DNA of 64,000 nucleotides from assembly GCA_022843605.1 (NCBI GenBank), contig JALHNI010000020.1, positions 1 to 64,000 of the forward strand, given 5' to 3'. Position 1 is the stretch's first letter. Every line of letters begins with the position of its first letter. Origin of the DNA: Bryobacter sp. Lineage in GTDB: Bacteria; Acidobacteriota; Terriglobia; Bryobacterales; Bryobacteraceae. Position numbers and translations under genes: made by a program. A model generated the notes under the pieces. That model ran no database searches. It was not told the origin of the DNA and saw nothing but the letters and a program-made list of their open reading frames with translations. Below, piece after piece: positions 26,758-34,505 of the stretch.

Positions 26758-28210
26758 TGGCTTCGGCGGCCTGGGCGCCGCGGTCCGGCTGCAATCGAGA
26801 GGCTACCAGGTTGAACTCGTTGAGGCCCGTGACATGCTCGGAGGCCGGGCTTACGTCTACGAGCAGGATGGCTTCAAGTTCGACGCCGGCCCCACCGTCA
26901 TCACCGCCCCCTTCATGATCGACGAGCTGTTCGAAGGCGCTGGCCGCCGCACCGCGGACTACGTTCGCATCGTCCCCGTCGACCCCTTCTACCGCATCGA
27001 GTTTCACGATGGCCGCTCCTTCGAGTACGGCGGCGATGAGGCTGAGACCGAGCGTAAGGTTGCGGCGTTCTCGCCGGATGACGTAGAAGGCTATCGCGCC
27101 ATGATCCGCGCTACCAAGGATATCTTCGCCAAGGGCTTCCTCGAACTCTCCGACCGCCCGTTTCTCAAATTCAGCGACATGCTGAAAGTCGCTCCCGACC
27201 TCATCCGGCTGCAGAGTTACAAGACCGTCTACAGCTTTGTCTCGGGCTACATCAAGGACGACTTACTCCGGCGTGTCTTTAGCTTTCATCCCCTGCTGGT
27301 TGGCGGAAACCCCTTCCAAACCACCAGCATCTATGCGCTGATCCACCACCTGGAGCGCGAGTGGGGCGTCCATTACGCCATGGGCGGCACGGGCGCCGTG
27401 GTTCAGGGCCTCGGCCGCCTCTTTGCAGAGTTAGGTGGCAAGGTCCGCTTGAACTCTCCCGTGAAGCGCATTCTCACCTCTGGCGGCGCGGCTAACGGTG
27501 TTGAACTGGAAGGTGGCGAGCAGATCCAGTCGCACGCCGTCGTCTCAAACGCCGATATCGCCAATACCTACCGGCTCATGCTCCCGCCTGAAGAGCGCAA
27601 GCGCAATAGCAATCGCCATTTGGAGAGCATGCGTTACTCCATGTCGCTGTTCGTCATCTACTTCGGCACGAAAAAGCAATACCCGGACTTACGCCATCAC
27701 ACCATCATCCTTTGCGAACGCTATAAAGAGTTACTCCACGAGATCTTCAATACGAAGGTCCTTTCCCCGGATTCGTCCTTGTACCTTCACCGCCCCTCCG
27801 CAACTGACCCGTCGATGGCCCCTCCCGGCAACGACTGCTTCTACGTCCTGATCCCGGTCCCCAACCAGCAAAGCGGCATCGACTGGCGCAAACAGTCCGG
27901 CCCCTTCCGCGATCGCGTCATGAAGCTCCTCGACGAACACTACATGCCCGGCCTGCTCGACAATTTGGCCACCGAGCGCTGCTTCAGCCCACTCGACTTC
28001 GAGACCACCTTGCGCAGCTACGCCGGCGCCGCTTTCTCCTTTGAGCCGATCTTTCGCCAGTCCGCCTGGTTTCGGCCCCATAATGAATCTGAGGACATCC
28101 GGCAGTTGTACTTCGTCGGGGCCGGCACTCATCCCGGCGCAGGCGTTCCCGGCGTCCTCTCCTCGGCCAAGATTGTGGAAAAACTGATTTGCGAACGGCT
28201 ACCGAACTAG
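26726..28210 (+). CDS. crtI: Phytoene desaturase
   Basis: This 494-aa FAD enzyme introduces double bases into phytoene at the membrane. The N-terminal dinucleotide fold is classic (IVIGSGFGGLGAAVRLQSRGY, then E, DMLGGRAYVYEQDGFKFDAGPTVI). The C-terminal CrtI signature, GAGTHPGAGVPGVLSSAKIV, is intact. The number of desaturation steps cannot be read from the sequence. The ATG lies inside the crtE end (32-base overlap), and the 3' end overlaps crtB by 22 bases. It is the strongest marker that this operon makes a carotenoid. Confidence 0.95.
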   Translation: MSARKIIVIGSGFGGLGAAVRLQSRGYQVELVEARDMLGGRAYVYEQDGFKFDAGPTVITAPFMIDELFEGAGRRTADYVRIVPVDPFYRIEFHDGRSFEYGGDEAETERKVAAFSPDDVEGYRAMIRATKDIFAKGFLELSDRPFLKFSDMLKVAPDLIRLQSYKTVYSFVSGYIKDDLLRRVFSFHPLLVGGNPFQTTSIYALIHHLEREWGVHYAMGGTGAVVQGLGRLFAELGGKVRLNSPVKRILTSGGAANGVELEGGEQIQSHAVVSNADIANTYRLMLPPEERKRNSNRHLESMRYSMSLFVIYFGTKKQYPDLRHHTIILCERYKELLHEIFNTKVLSPDSSLYLHRPSATDPSMAPPGNDCFYVLIPVPNQQSGIDWRKQSGPFRDRVMKLLDEHYMPGLLDNLATERCFSPLDFETTLRSYAGAAFSFEPIFRQSAWFRPHNESEDIRQLYFVGAGTHPGAGVPGVLSSAKIVEKLICERLPN

Positions 28211-29091
28211 CTCCGCTCTACGACGAGGCGGCCCGCGCCACGGCCGTCGGCTCCAAGAGCTTCTACTTTGCCACGCGCTTTTTCCCTCGCGACCTGGCCC
28301 AGTCCGCCCACGCCGTCTATTGGTTTTGCCGCACCACCGATGATCTCGTCGACGAATGCTCCAGCGTCGAGCAGGGCCGCAGCGAACTCGAAGCCTGGGC
28401 CATTGCCACCAGCCGCGCCCTCGACGAATGGCGTTCCCCCAACCGGGTTCTCGCCGTCTTCACCGACGCCGTAGCCCGTCACGCCATCCCGCATGACCTG
28501 CCCTTCGAGCTCATCGAAGGCATGCGCATGGACCTCAACAGCACCCGTTACCGCACCTTCGATGAACTCCGCGTCTTCTGTTATCGCGTCGCCTCCGTCG
28601 TCGGCCTGATGATGTCTCACGTCATCGGCTTCCAGCGTCCCGAGGACTCCGGCCCCGGCCTCAACTACGCCATCGACCTCGGCATCGCCATGCAACTCAC
28701 CAACATCCTGCGCGACCTCGGCGAAGATTGGCAGCGTGGCCGCGTCTATCTGCCCGCGGAGGAAATGGCTCAATTCGGCTATACCCCCGAAATGCTCGGC
28801 CGCGGCGAACGCAACCCCGCCTTCCAGGCCCTCATGGAGTTCCAGATCGCCCGCGCCCGCCGCTTCTACGCCGCCGCCGCTCCTGGTATCCCACTCCTGA
28901 ATCGCGATGGCCGCTTCGCCGTCCAGGTCGCTTCCGATGTCTATAGCCAGATTCTCTGCCGCATTGAAGCCGCCAATTACGACGTCTTCTCGCGGCGCGC
29001 TGTCGTTCCGCCGCTCGAAAAATACTGGATCACCACCCGGCGCATGGCCCTGCCCATGGCCCGGCATCTCTTACGAGCCCGCCTCTCATGA
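28189..29091 (+). CDS. crtB: Phytoene synthase
   Basis: This 300-aa squalene/phytoene synthase condenses two GGPP into phytoene. The two Asp-rich motifs are present: D51-D52-LV-D55-E and, later, NILRDLGEDWQRGRVYLP. The start is TTG at 28189, inside the crtI 3' end, and gives the expected N-terminus just before SKSFYFATRFFP. The next gene overlaps by 4 bases. The order crtE-crtI-crtB gives a complete route from FPP to a desaturated C40 backbone. No cyclase is present in the window, so the product may be acyclic. Confidence 0.95.
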   Translation: MRTATELAPLYDEAARATAVGSKSFYFATRFFPRDLAQSAHAVYWFCRTTDDLVDECSSVEQGRSELEAWAIATSRALDEWRSPNRVLAVFTDAVARHAIPHDLPFELIEGMRMDLNSTRYRTFDELRVFCYRVASVVGLMMSHVIGFQRPEDSGPGLNYAIDLGIAMQLTNILRDLGEDWQRGRVYLPAEEMAQFGYTPEMLGRGERNPAFQALMEFQIARARRFYAAAAPGIPLLNRDGRFAVQVASDVYSQILCRIEAANYDVFSRRAVVPPLEKYWITTRRMALPMARHLLRARLS

Positions 29092-30512
29092 TCAAGCAGA
29101 GCATCCGCGATAGTTCCTTAGCCGCCCTGGCCGGCGTCATCGTCAGCTATACCGCGTTCTATGCGTTCGGCACGCCGCTCGCCACAGAAGCGATCGCCGA
29201 ATGGATCATGGCCGAAACCCCCTCCGCCTGGGCCCTCCCGATCTTGAACGTCCTCGGCGATTGGGCCAAGCCCTGGGCCATCACCGGCGGCCTTGCCACG
29301 CTCGGCTTCGCTCTCTGGATCCCGTCCATCCTCTCCCGTCGCAGCCTCCTTTGGCTGGGCTTAACACCGATCCTCGCCCTCGCCTACGCCTGGCTCTTCG
29401 AGTTTCCGTCACCCGCCGGCAATGCCGCGTTCTGGCTGCCCTCCGCCGCCACCCTCTGGGCCCTCCTCCGCTATCCCTTCGCCACCACCGAGTCTCCGCG
29501 CCGCCGCGAGTTCCTCATTGAAACCGCCATGCTCTCCGGTACCGTCGGTGTCGCCGCCGAAAGCTACCTCCGCAACCGGTCCATCGCCCAAAGCGCCGTC
29601 GTCCCCGTAGACCTGTTCCCCATGGTGATGCCGCGCAACCCCCTCCCCAAGGAAATTGTCCGCAAACCCATCACCCCCGTCGGCCAGTTCTACGTCATGA
29701 GCAAGAACTCCGTCGACCCCGCCCTCGATCCCCGCCGCTGGCGTCTCCGCATCAAGCGCGAAGGCCGCCTCGTCCGCGACTTCAGCTACCGCGAACTCCT
29801 CGATCTGCCCCGCACCGAGCGTTACCAGACGCTCCGCTGCATCTCCAACACCCTCAAAACCGACCTCATGGGCACGGCCTACTGGAGTGGCCTACGCCTC
29901 GATCAACTCCTCCCCCGTCGCGATGCCGGCGACGACGCGCTGGAGGCCGTAGTCCTCGGCGTCGACGGCCACGGCGACAGTTTCCCCGTCGACTACGCCT
30001 TCCAGGACGAATTCATGCTTGCCCTGGGCATGAACGGCCAAACCCTCAACCGCAACCACGGCTTCCCCATCCGCCTCCTGGTGCCGCGCTACTACGGCTT
30101 CAAGAACATCAAATGGATCGGCGAAATTGACTTCGTCCGCCAACCCTATTTCGGCACCTGGCCCAAGCGCGGCTTCTCCAAGGACGCCTTCGTCCACACC
30201 ATGTCCCACGTCGATCGTTTGCACCGGCAACCCGGCCAACTCCAACTCGGCGGCGTGGCCTTCGCCGGCACCCGCGGCATCCAGCGCGTGGAAGCCCGCG
30301 TCGATCGCGAACCCTGGCAAAACATGACCCTCGAACCCGCGCTTTCTGTCTATACTTGGACACGGTGGCAAGGCGTGCTGCCGGCCTCTCCCAATGCGCA
30401 AGTCGTCCAGGTCCGGGCCCAGGATGGCACCGGCCGCTGGCAGCTTGAGCAGGAGAAGCCGCAGTTTCCCGATGGTGTCGCCGGGCCCACTCTCCGCCGC
30501 ATCCCTTCATAA
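29088..30512 (+). CDS. Membrane-anchored SUOX-like molybdopterin oxidoreductase
   Basis: This 474-aa protein has an N-terminal membrane part of about four helices (~1-145), then a sulfite-oxidase-type molybdopterin domain. C251 in TLRCISNTL is the expected Mo-ligating cysteine. The surrounding blocks WRLRIKREG and FSYRELLDLPRTERYQTL and the C-terminal WTRWQGVLPASPNAQVVQVRA match the SUOX fold. It is coupled by 4 bases to crtB and by 1 base to the glycosyltransferase. A molybdoenzyme inside a carotenoid operon is unexpected. Sulfite oxidase or repair of oxidised residues are alternatives, and a role in carotenoid modification is only inferred from context. Confidence 0.85.
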   Translation: MIKQSIRDSSLAALAGVIVSYTAFYAFGTPLATEAIAEWIMAETPSAWALPILNVLGDWAKPWAITGGLATLGFALWIPSILSRRSLLWLGLTPILALAYAWLFEFPSPAGNAAFWLPSAATLWALLRYPFATTESPRRREFLIETAMLSGTVGVAAESYLRNRSIAQSAVVPVDLFPMVMPRNPLPKEIVRKPITPVGQFYVMSKNSVDPALDPRRWRLRIKREGRLVRDFSYRELLDLPRTERYQTLRCISNTLKTDLMGTAYWSGLRLDQLLPRRDAGDDALEAVVLGVDGHGDSFPVDYAFQDEFMLALGMNGQTLNRNHGFPIRLLVPRYYGFKNIKWIGEIDFVRQPYFGTWPKRGFSKDAFVHTMSHVDRLHRQPGQLQLGGVAFAGTRGIQRVEARVDREPWQNMTLEPALSVYTWTRWQGVLPASPNAQVVQVRAQDGTGRWQLEQEKPQFPDGVAGPTLRRIPS

Positions 30513-31627
30513 TGGACCCCTACGACTCAGAACGCTTTTTCGCCAAACTGCAATCGTCCGAGTCGATGGTTCTTGCGGCCGCCGCCGCACTTTCCCTTGC
30601 GATGGCCTTCTTCGCCTGGAAGTCCCGCCGCAATTACCTCAAACTGCCTGAACTCCCCAAACAGCCGGAATCGCCCACCAGCCTCACCGCCATCATTCCC
30701 GCACGCAACGAAGCAGCCAATATCGCCCGCGCCGTCAGCAGCTTTCCGCATAATCCCGTTGTCGTCGTTGATGACTTCTCCACCGACGCCACCGCCCAAC
30801 TCGCAACCCAGGCCGGAGCCCGGGTGATTCAACCGCCGAAGCTCAAGCGCGGCGTCGTCGGCAAGAATAACGCCTGCTTCGCCGGTTCACAGCAAGCCAC
30901 CACTGACTGGATGCTCTTCGTTGACGCCGACACCTGGTACCGTCCGGAACTCGCCTCGTCCCTCGTCAGCTATGCCACGAAGTACGACCTTTCGCTCGCC
31001 ACCGTCTTCCTCAAACAGGAATGCGTCACCGTCTGGGAGAAGATCATCCTGCCCTACGCATTCGCCCTCTATTTCTGCGGCGTGAATGGCAAACAGGTGA
31101 ATACCTCATCCAGCTCCGAAGCTCTGGCCAATGGCCAGTGCATGTTGTGGAAGCGCTCCTCCTACCAGTTCGTCGGAGGCCACGGCACCGTCGCCACTTC
31201 CGTCATTGAAGACGTCGATCTCGCCCGCTTAGCGAAGCGCCACGCGCTACGCCTGCGGGTCCTGCGAGCGGAGCATCTCGGCAGTGTACGCATGTACGAT
31301 GGCTTTGCCGCCATCTGGCGCGGCTTCCAAAAGAACGCCTTTCGCTTTCTGGTCGTCAACCCCGGCACCGGCTTTCAGGTCGTCGTCGCCTCCATCGTCA
31401 TGGCCTCCTGGCTGCCCATGATGATCGCGCTGATCACCCACAAACTGTGGATCGCCGCCGTCCTCTTTTATCTTCTGCCCTGCGCCCTCTTCGCCCCCTG
31501 GTATGGCTCGTTCCTCGGCATCCTGTTGACCCCCCTCGCCATCTACCTTTTTCAGGCCATCGCGCTCAACGCCATGATCTCCACCACCTTCAACCTGCGC
31601 ACCACTTGGAAGGGCCGTGCCGTCTGA
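30512..31627 (+). CDS. Membrane family-2 glycosyltransferase, probably carotenoid glycosyltransferase
   Basis: This 371-aa GT2 enzyme has an N-terminal membrane helix (~21-41). The GT-A domain has IIPARNEAANIARAV, VVVVDDFSTD, the metal-binding DAD in LFVDADTWYRP and the acceptor-side EDVDLARLAK. C-terminal hydrophobic helices lie at ~285-360. It resembles the CruC and CrtQ types, which add a sugar to carotenoid hydroxyl or carboxyl ends. The start ATG overlaps the upstream stop (TAATG). With the following acyltransferase it suggests a glycosyl-ester carotenoid, although sugar and acceptor are unknown. Confidence 0.85.
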   Translation: MDPYDSERFFAKLQSSESMVLAAAAALSLAMAFFAWKSRRNYLKLPELPKQPESPTSLTAIIPARNEAANIARAVSSFPHNPVVVVDDFSTDATAQLATQAGARVIQPPKLKRGVVGKNNACFAGSQQATTDWMLFVDADTWYRPELASSLVSYATKYDLSLATVFLKQECVTVWEKIILPYAFALYFCGVNGKQVNTSSSSEALANGQCMLWKRSSYQFVGGHGTVATSVIEDVDLARLAKRHALRLRVLRAEHLGSVRMYDGFAAIWRGFQKNAFRFLVVNPGTGFQVVVASIVMASWLPMMIALITHKLWIAAVLFYLLPCALFAPWYGSFLGILLTPLAIYLFQAIALNAMISTTFNLRTTWKGRAV

Positions 31628-32333
31628 ACTGATTCAGTATCCGGTTCCCTGGGACTTGGTTCGCGGGCTCACGCCGCACCTGGCAAACCGCACGCCGCGC
31701 AACATCGTTGATTTCACCGCCCGCATCGTCGAGCGCATGAATCCTGCCCCTGAAATCCAGGGGCTGCACCTGTTGCCGGAAAACGCGCGCTTTATTCTGA
31801 CCGCGAATCATTACCAGCGCCCCGGCCTGTGGATCCTCCATACCGCCGCCGTTCTCACCCAGGCCCTCGTCCAACGCTACGGCCCCGCCGATCCGCCCGT
31901 CCGCTGGATCGTTACCGCCAACTGGCCCCCCATCCGGCTCGGCCCCTGGACGATCCCCTCGCCCGGCGACTGGCTCCTGCCCCGCGTCGCCGAAGTGCTC
32001 CAGTGCTACCCGGTCTCGTTTGCCGGCCACAATCCTGCCTTCACCGCCCGCTCCGTGCGCCGCATTTTGAAGGACGCCCGCAGCAGTCCCGCCGCCATCG
32101 GCATCTTCCCGGAAGGCGTCGCGGGCTCTGCCGGACACCTCACCGCCCCCTTGCCCGGCGTCGACCGTTTCCTCGCCCACCTCGGCAAAGCCGGCCTGCC
32201 TCTCGTCCCCTGCGGCGTCTCCGAAGCTGGCCGCTTCGTCATCCGCTTCGGCGAGCCCATCCCCTCCGCTGACTTGGCTGCCTCCGATGACGCCGCCACT
32301 CTAGCCATGCAACGCATCAGCCTTCTACTGTAG
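31617..32333 (+). CDS. PlsC-like acyltransferase, probably carotenoid glycoside acyltransferase
   Basis: This 238-aa protein of the 1-acylglycerol-3-phosphate acyltransferase superfamily has a block 1 reading TANHYQRPG, where the usual H-x4-D has glycine in place of aspartate. Block 3 is FPEGVAGSAG. It may act on the sugar added by the upstream GT2, as CruD or CrtO do. The GTG start at 31617 overlaps the glycosyltransferase by 11 bases. Its stop codon (TAG, 32331-32333) lies within the first REP palindrome, so the repeat forms the 3' edge of the operon. Confidence 0.8.
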   Translation: MPSELIQYPVPWDLVRGLTPHLANRTPRNIVDFTARIVERMNPAPEIQGLHLLPENARFILTANHYQRPGLWILHTAAVLTQALVQRYGPADPPVRWIVTANWPPIRLGPWTIPSPGDWLLPRVAEVLQCYPVSFAGHNPAFTARSVRRILKDARSSPAAIGIFPEGVAGSAGHLTAPLPGVDRFLAHLGKAGLPLVPCGVSEAGRFVIRFGEPIPSADLAASDDAATLAMQRISLLL

Positions 32334-32874
32334 GACCGACCTCCCGGTCGGTCCCACCCGGCTCAAACGCACTCGACCATCGCCACTCAGCAACGCACTG
32401 CACCAACCCCGCCTTCACCGGATTGCGCTCAATGTAGCGCACGATCTTCTCCAACTCGCGCGGCGTCCTCACCCAATGGTCATCGGATTCGTGTTCCCAG
32501 AACGGTCGCCCCGTGCGGCCGAGAATCTCATTGGCCCTCTTTGCTGAGTACCCTTTGACCGCCTTAGTGATGCGGCTTAATGGAGCAGCGGGAAAGATCA
32601 GGACGTGAACATGATTCGGCATGAGCACCCTAGCCCTCATGCGGTAGAGTCCAAGTTCCCGCTCCCGATGAGTAAGGCTTTCGGCAACAGATGCGGCCAC
32701 AGCCGGATCCCCGAGCCAGCGTGGTCCCGTCTCCGCGCAATCCAATATCTCGTCAGCCTAAGTGAAACGAGCAGCAGTCACGCTCACCGGCAGCGAACCA
32801 TGGAGTCGCCAGGTGACAAACAATGCTGCGCCGGTGGGCTGCCAATGCGGCAAGTGCCGCCGATAAAAAGTCAA
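32317..32874 (-). pseudogene. REP-associated tyrosine transposase (RAYT), interrupted by an in-frame TAG
   Basis: The N-terminal part from TTG at 32874 reads LTFYRRHLPHWQPTGAALFV, typical of RAYT/Y1 transposases. An amber codon at 32758-32760 (RFT-stop-ADEILD) interrupts it, and the same frame then continues through the HUH motif PNHVHVLIF to a stop at 32317. A CAG-to-TAG change would explain the break. The last residues (TDREVGPT) are encoded by the REP palindrome itself. RAYTs process REP elements. This copy is probably dead unless suppressed, but the flanking REPs remain. Confidence 0.82.
32330..32355 (+). repeat. REP palindrome, copy 1
   Basis: A 26-base element with 9-base arms GGACCGACC/GGTCGGTCC around a TCCC loop. 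It contains the stop codon of the upstream acyltransferase and encodes the end of the RAYT frame on the other strand. Confidence 0.9.
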
Positions 32875-32898
32875 ACATCCCCCACCGGGTCCGCACCC

Positions 32899-32930
32899 CA
32901 GCCGGACCGGCCAGGAGGCCGGTCCGGCTG
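32899..32930 (+). repeat. Long palindrome with 14-base arms
   Basis: Arms CAGCCGGACCGGCC and GGCCGGTCCGGCTG flank a 4-base AGGA loop, giving a perfect 14-bp hairpin just upstream of the RAYT frame. It shares the GGACCG core with the REP copies but is longer, and may be a variant REP or the partner half of a REP pair. Confidence 0.85.
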
Positions 32931-32944
32931 GAGTGCAAACCACC

Positions 32945-32970
32945 GTAGGACCGACCTCCCGGTCGGTCCC
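32945..32970 (+). repeat. REP palindrome, copy 2
   Basis: Identical over 26 bases, and in the same orientation, to the copy at 32330-32355, so the two exactly bracket the RAYT pseudogene. It lies 6 bases beyond the 3' end of the TIGR03437 gene and could also act as its transcript-end hairpin. Confidence 0.9.
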
Positions 32971-32976
32971 AAAACA

Positions 32977-34350
32977 CTACTGAATCGCCGTCACCAGCGT
33001 CTGTGGCAGCGCCACCCCGTCCGTCGTTACGGTAAACGGCACGGCGTTTCCAGTCGGCGCACCGGCCGGAATCGTAATGTTGAACTGATACAGACCGACG
33101 AAGTTCGGCGCCAGGCCTGCATAGATCAACCCGCTCGCCGGCACCTGCACGTCACCGAAGCGGACAGTGAAGTTGGGCAGCGAGTTCAACGCCGTGGTGA
33201 TCACTCCCGGCGGATTCGCCGGCGAGACCGCCCCGAACCCGACCCCGTAAGTCAGAATCACGTCGCCGGCCTTCGCTGGCCTCGAGTTCACTCCCGCAAT
33301 GAATCCCACCGGACCCACGAACGCTCCGTCCGTATGCAGCGCACCCAGATACTGGTTGTCGCCCACCTTAAACACCGGCGGGGAAAGAATCCCGGGCGAT
33401 CGTGCCGCCACCGTGACACTTAGCGAATTGCTTTCGCCCGCCGCGTTCCTCACGATCACCGCCGCCGGACCCGTACCCAGATCCCCAGGGACCTGCGCAT
33501 TGATCTGTCCCGGCGCCACAAACGAGATAAACGCAGGCTTGCCGCCAATCGTCACGCTGACGCCATTCGTCGTCGTTGGCGCATTGTTGCCCTGGAAGCC
33601 CTGGCCCCAATCGCCTGTTCCGGTCGCAAAGTTAGTGCCGAAGATTTCAATCCAGCTTCCCGAGGCTACTGTCCGATTCGCGCCAAACGCACCCGCCGTA
33701 ATGATGCCGCCGTCCGAAATCGTGGGCCTGGGTCCGCCGCCGCCAGCCGCCGGGGTCAACGTATAGTTTGCCGTGAACACTCTGTCGCCGGTGTTCTGGC
33801 CGTTCAGGTTCGCCGCGTTCCCGGCCACGTAAATAATGACGTTGCCCTGGTCCGTGGCCGGCGGATCCCATTGGACCGTCCATGTGTTGTTTGGCACGCG
33901 AAGGGGTTCGGATTGTTGGACGGATTGGAGCGGTTGATTTGCCGGGCACGACGCCTGCTTTTCCGACTCACGTGTGAAATCTACTGATGAGCACAACACG
34001 AACGAAGTATTGTTGCCGGCTGTCAGAGACCCGGCTTGGGTCTTACTGTTGCTGGCCAAACGGGAGGTTAATTGGAAGCCGAACCCGCGCACCGTTGGGG
34101 TCGTGTCGGTCACCGTAACCGTGAGCGTCTGCCGTACTCCCGGCGTGTAGGTCAGTCCCCCGGGAAATGTCACCGAGACGCTGCCACCTGCCGGATTCAA
34201 GGTCCCGACATGGCAACTACTTGATGCGCAACTCTGTTCACCCGGTACGCCCGAGGAGCCTGGGACTGGTCCGTTAGGAATAGCCAGTAGCGCTACAGGC
34301 AGCGCAAAAATCCCCAACAACGCAAAGTCGCGTAGTCTGTTCATCTTCAT
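32977..34350 (-). CDS. Secreted protein with reeler-like N-terminal domain and Solibacter-type TIGR03437 C-terminal domain
   Basis: This 457-aa exported protein has a signal peptide at ~1-26. The N-terminal domain begins with a cysteine-rich CASSSCHVG, then beta-strands typical of 'choice-of-anchor V' or reeler-like domains (GLTYTPGVRQTLTVTV). The C-terminal ~230 residues match the acidobacterial TIGR03437 paralogue domain (FGTNFA, ISFVAPGQINAQVP, LTYGVGFG, GLYQFNITIPA). ATG at 34350 was chosen because a GGGGAGA ribosome-binding site lies just upstream; an in-frame TTG at 34362 is poorer. It probably faces the cell surface or exterior. Function is unknown. Confidence 0.85.
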   Translation of the reverse strand: MKMNRLRDFALLGIFALPVALLAIPNGPVPGSSGVPGEQSCASSSCHVGTLNPAGGSVSVTFPGGLTYTPGVRQTLTVTVTDTTPTVRGFGFQLTSRLASNSKTQAGSLTAGNNTSFVLCSSVDFTRESEKQASCPANQPLQSVQQSEPLRVPNNTWTVQWDPPATDQGNVIIYVAGNAANLNGQNTGDRVFTANYTLTPAAGGGGPRPTISDGGIITAGAFGANRTVASGSWIEIFGTNFATGTGDWGQGFQGNNAPTTTNGVSVTIGGKPAFISFVAPGQINAQVPGDLGTGPAAVIVRNAAGESNSLSVTVAARSPGILSPPVFKVGDNQYLGALHTDGAFVGPVGFIAGVNSRPAKAGDVILTYGVGFGAVSPANPPGVITTALNSLPNFTVRFGDVQVPASGLIYAGLAPNFVGLYQFNITIPAGAPTGNAVPFTVTTDGVALPQTLVTAIQ

Positions 34351-34505
34351 AAATCTCCCCAATGATTAACGAAACTCTACAATCAGCCCCGAAGAAGCTT
34401 GATACATCTAGTAAATCATAAGCCATCAATTCGTCGCGTTAAGACTTGGCAAAATCTCCGGCGGCCGCGTAAAGTTCGCAACTTCGGGCCCACAAGCGGC
34501 GTCAC

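Noticed and set aside
25912-32333. Direct staphyloxanthin pathway
   Set aside because: crtE and crtB indicate a C40 route, and CrtM/CrtN/CrtP-type genes are missing; only the glycosyl- and acyltransferase steps are comparable.
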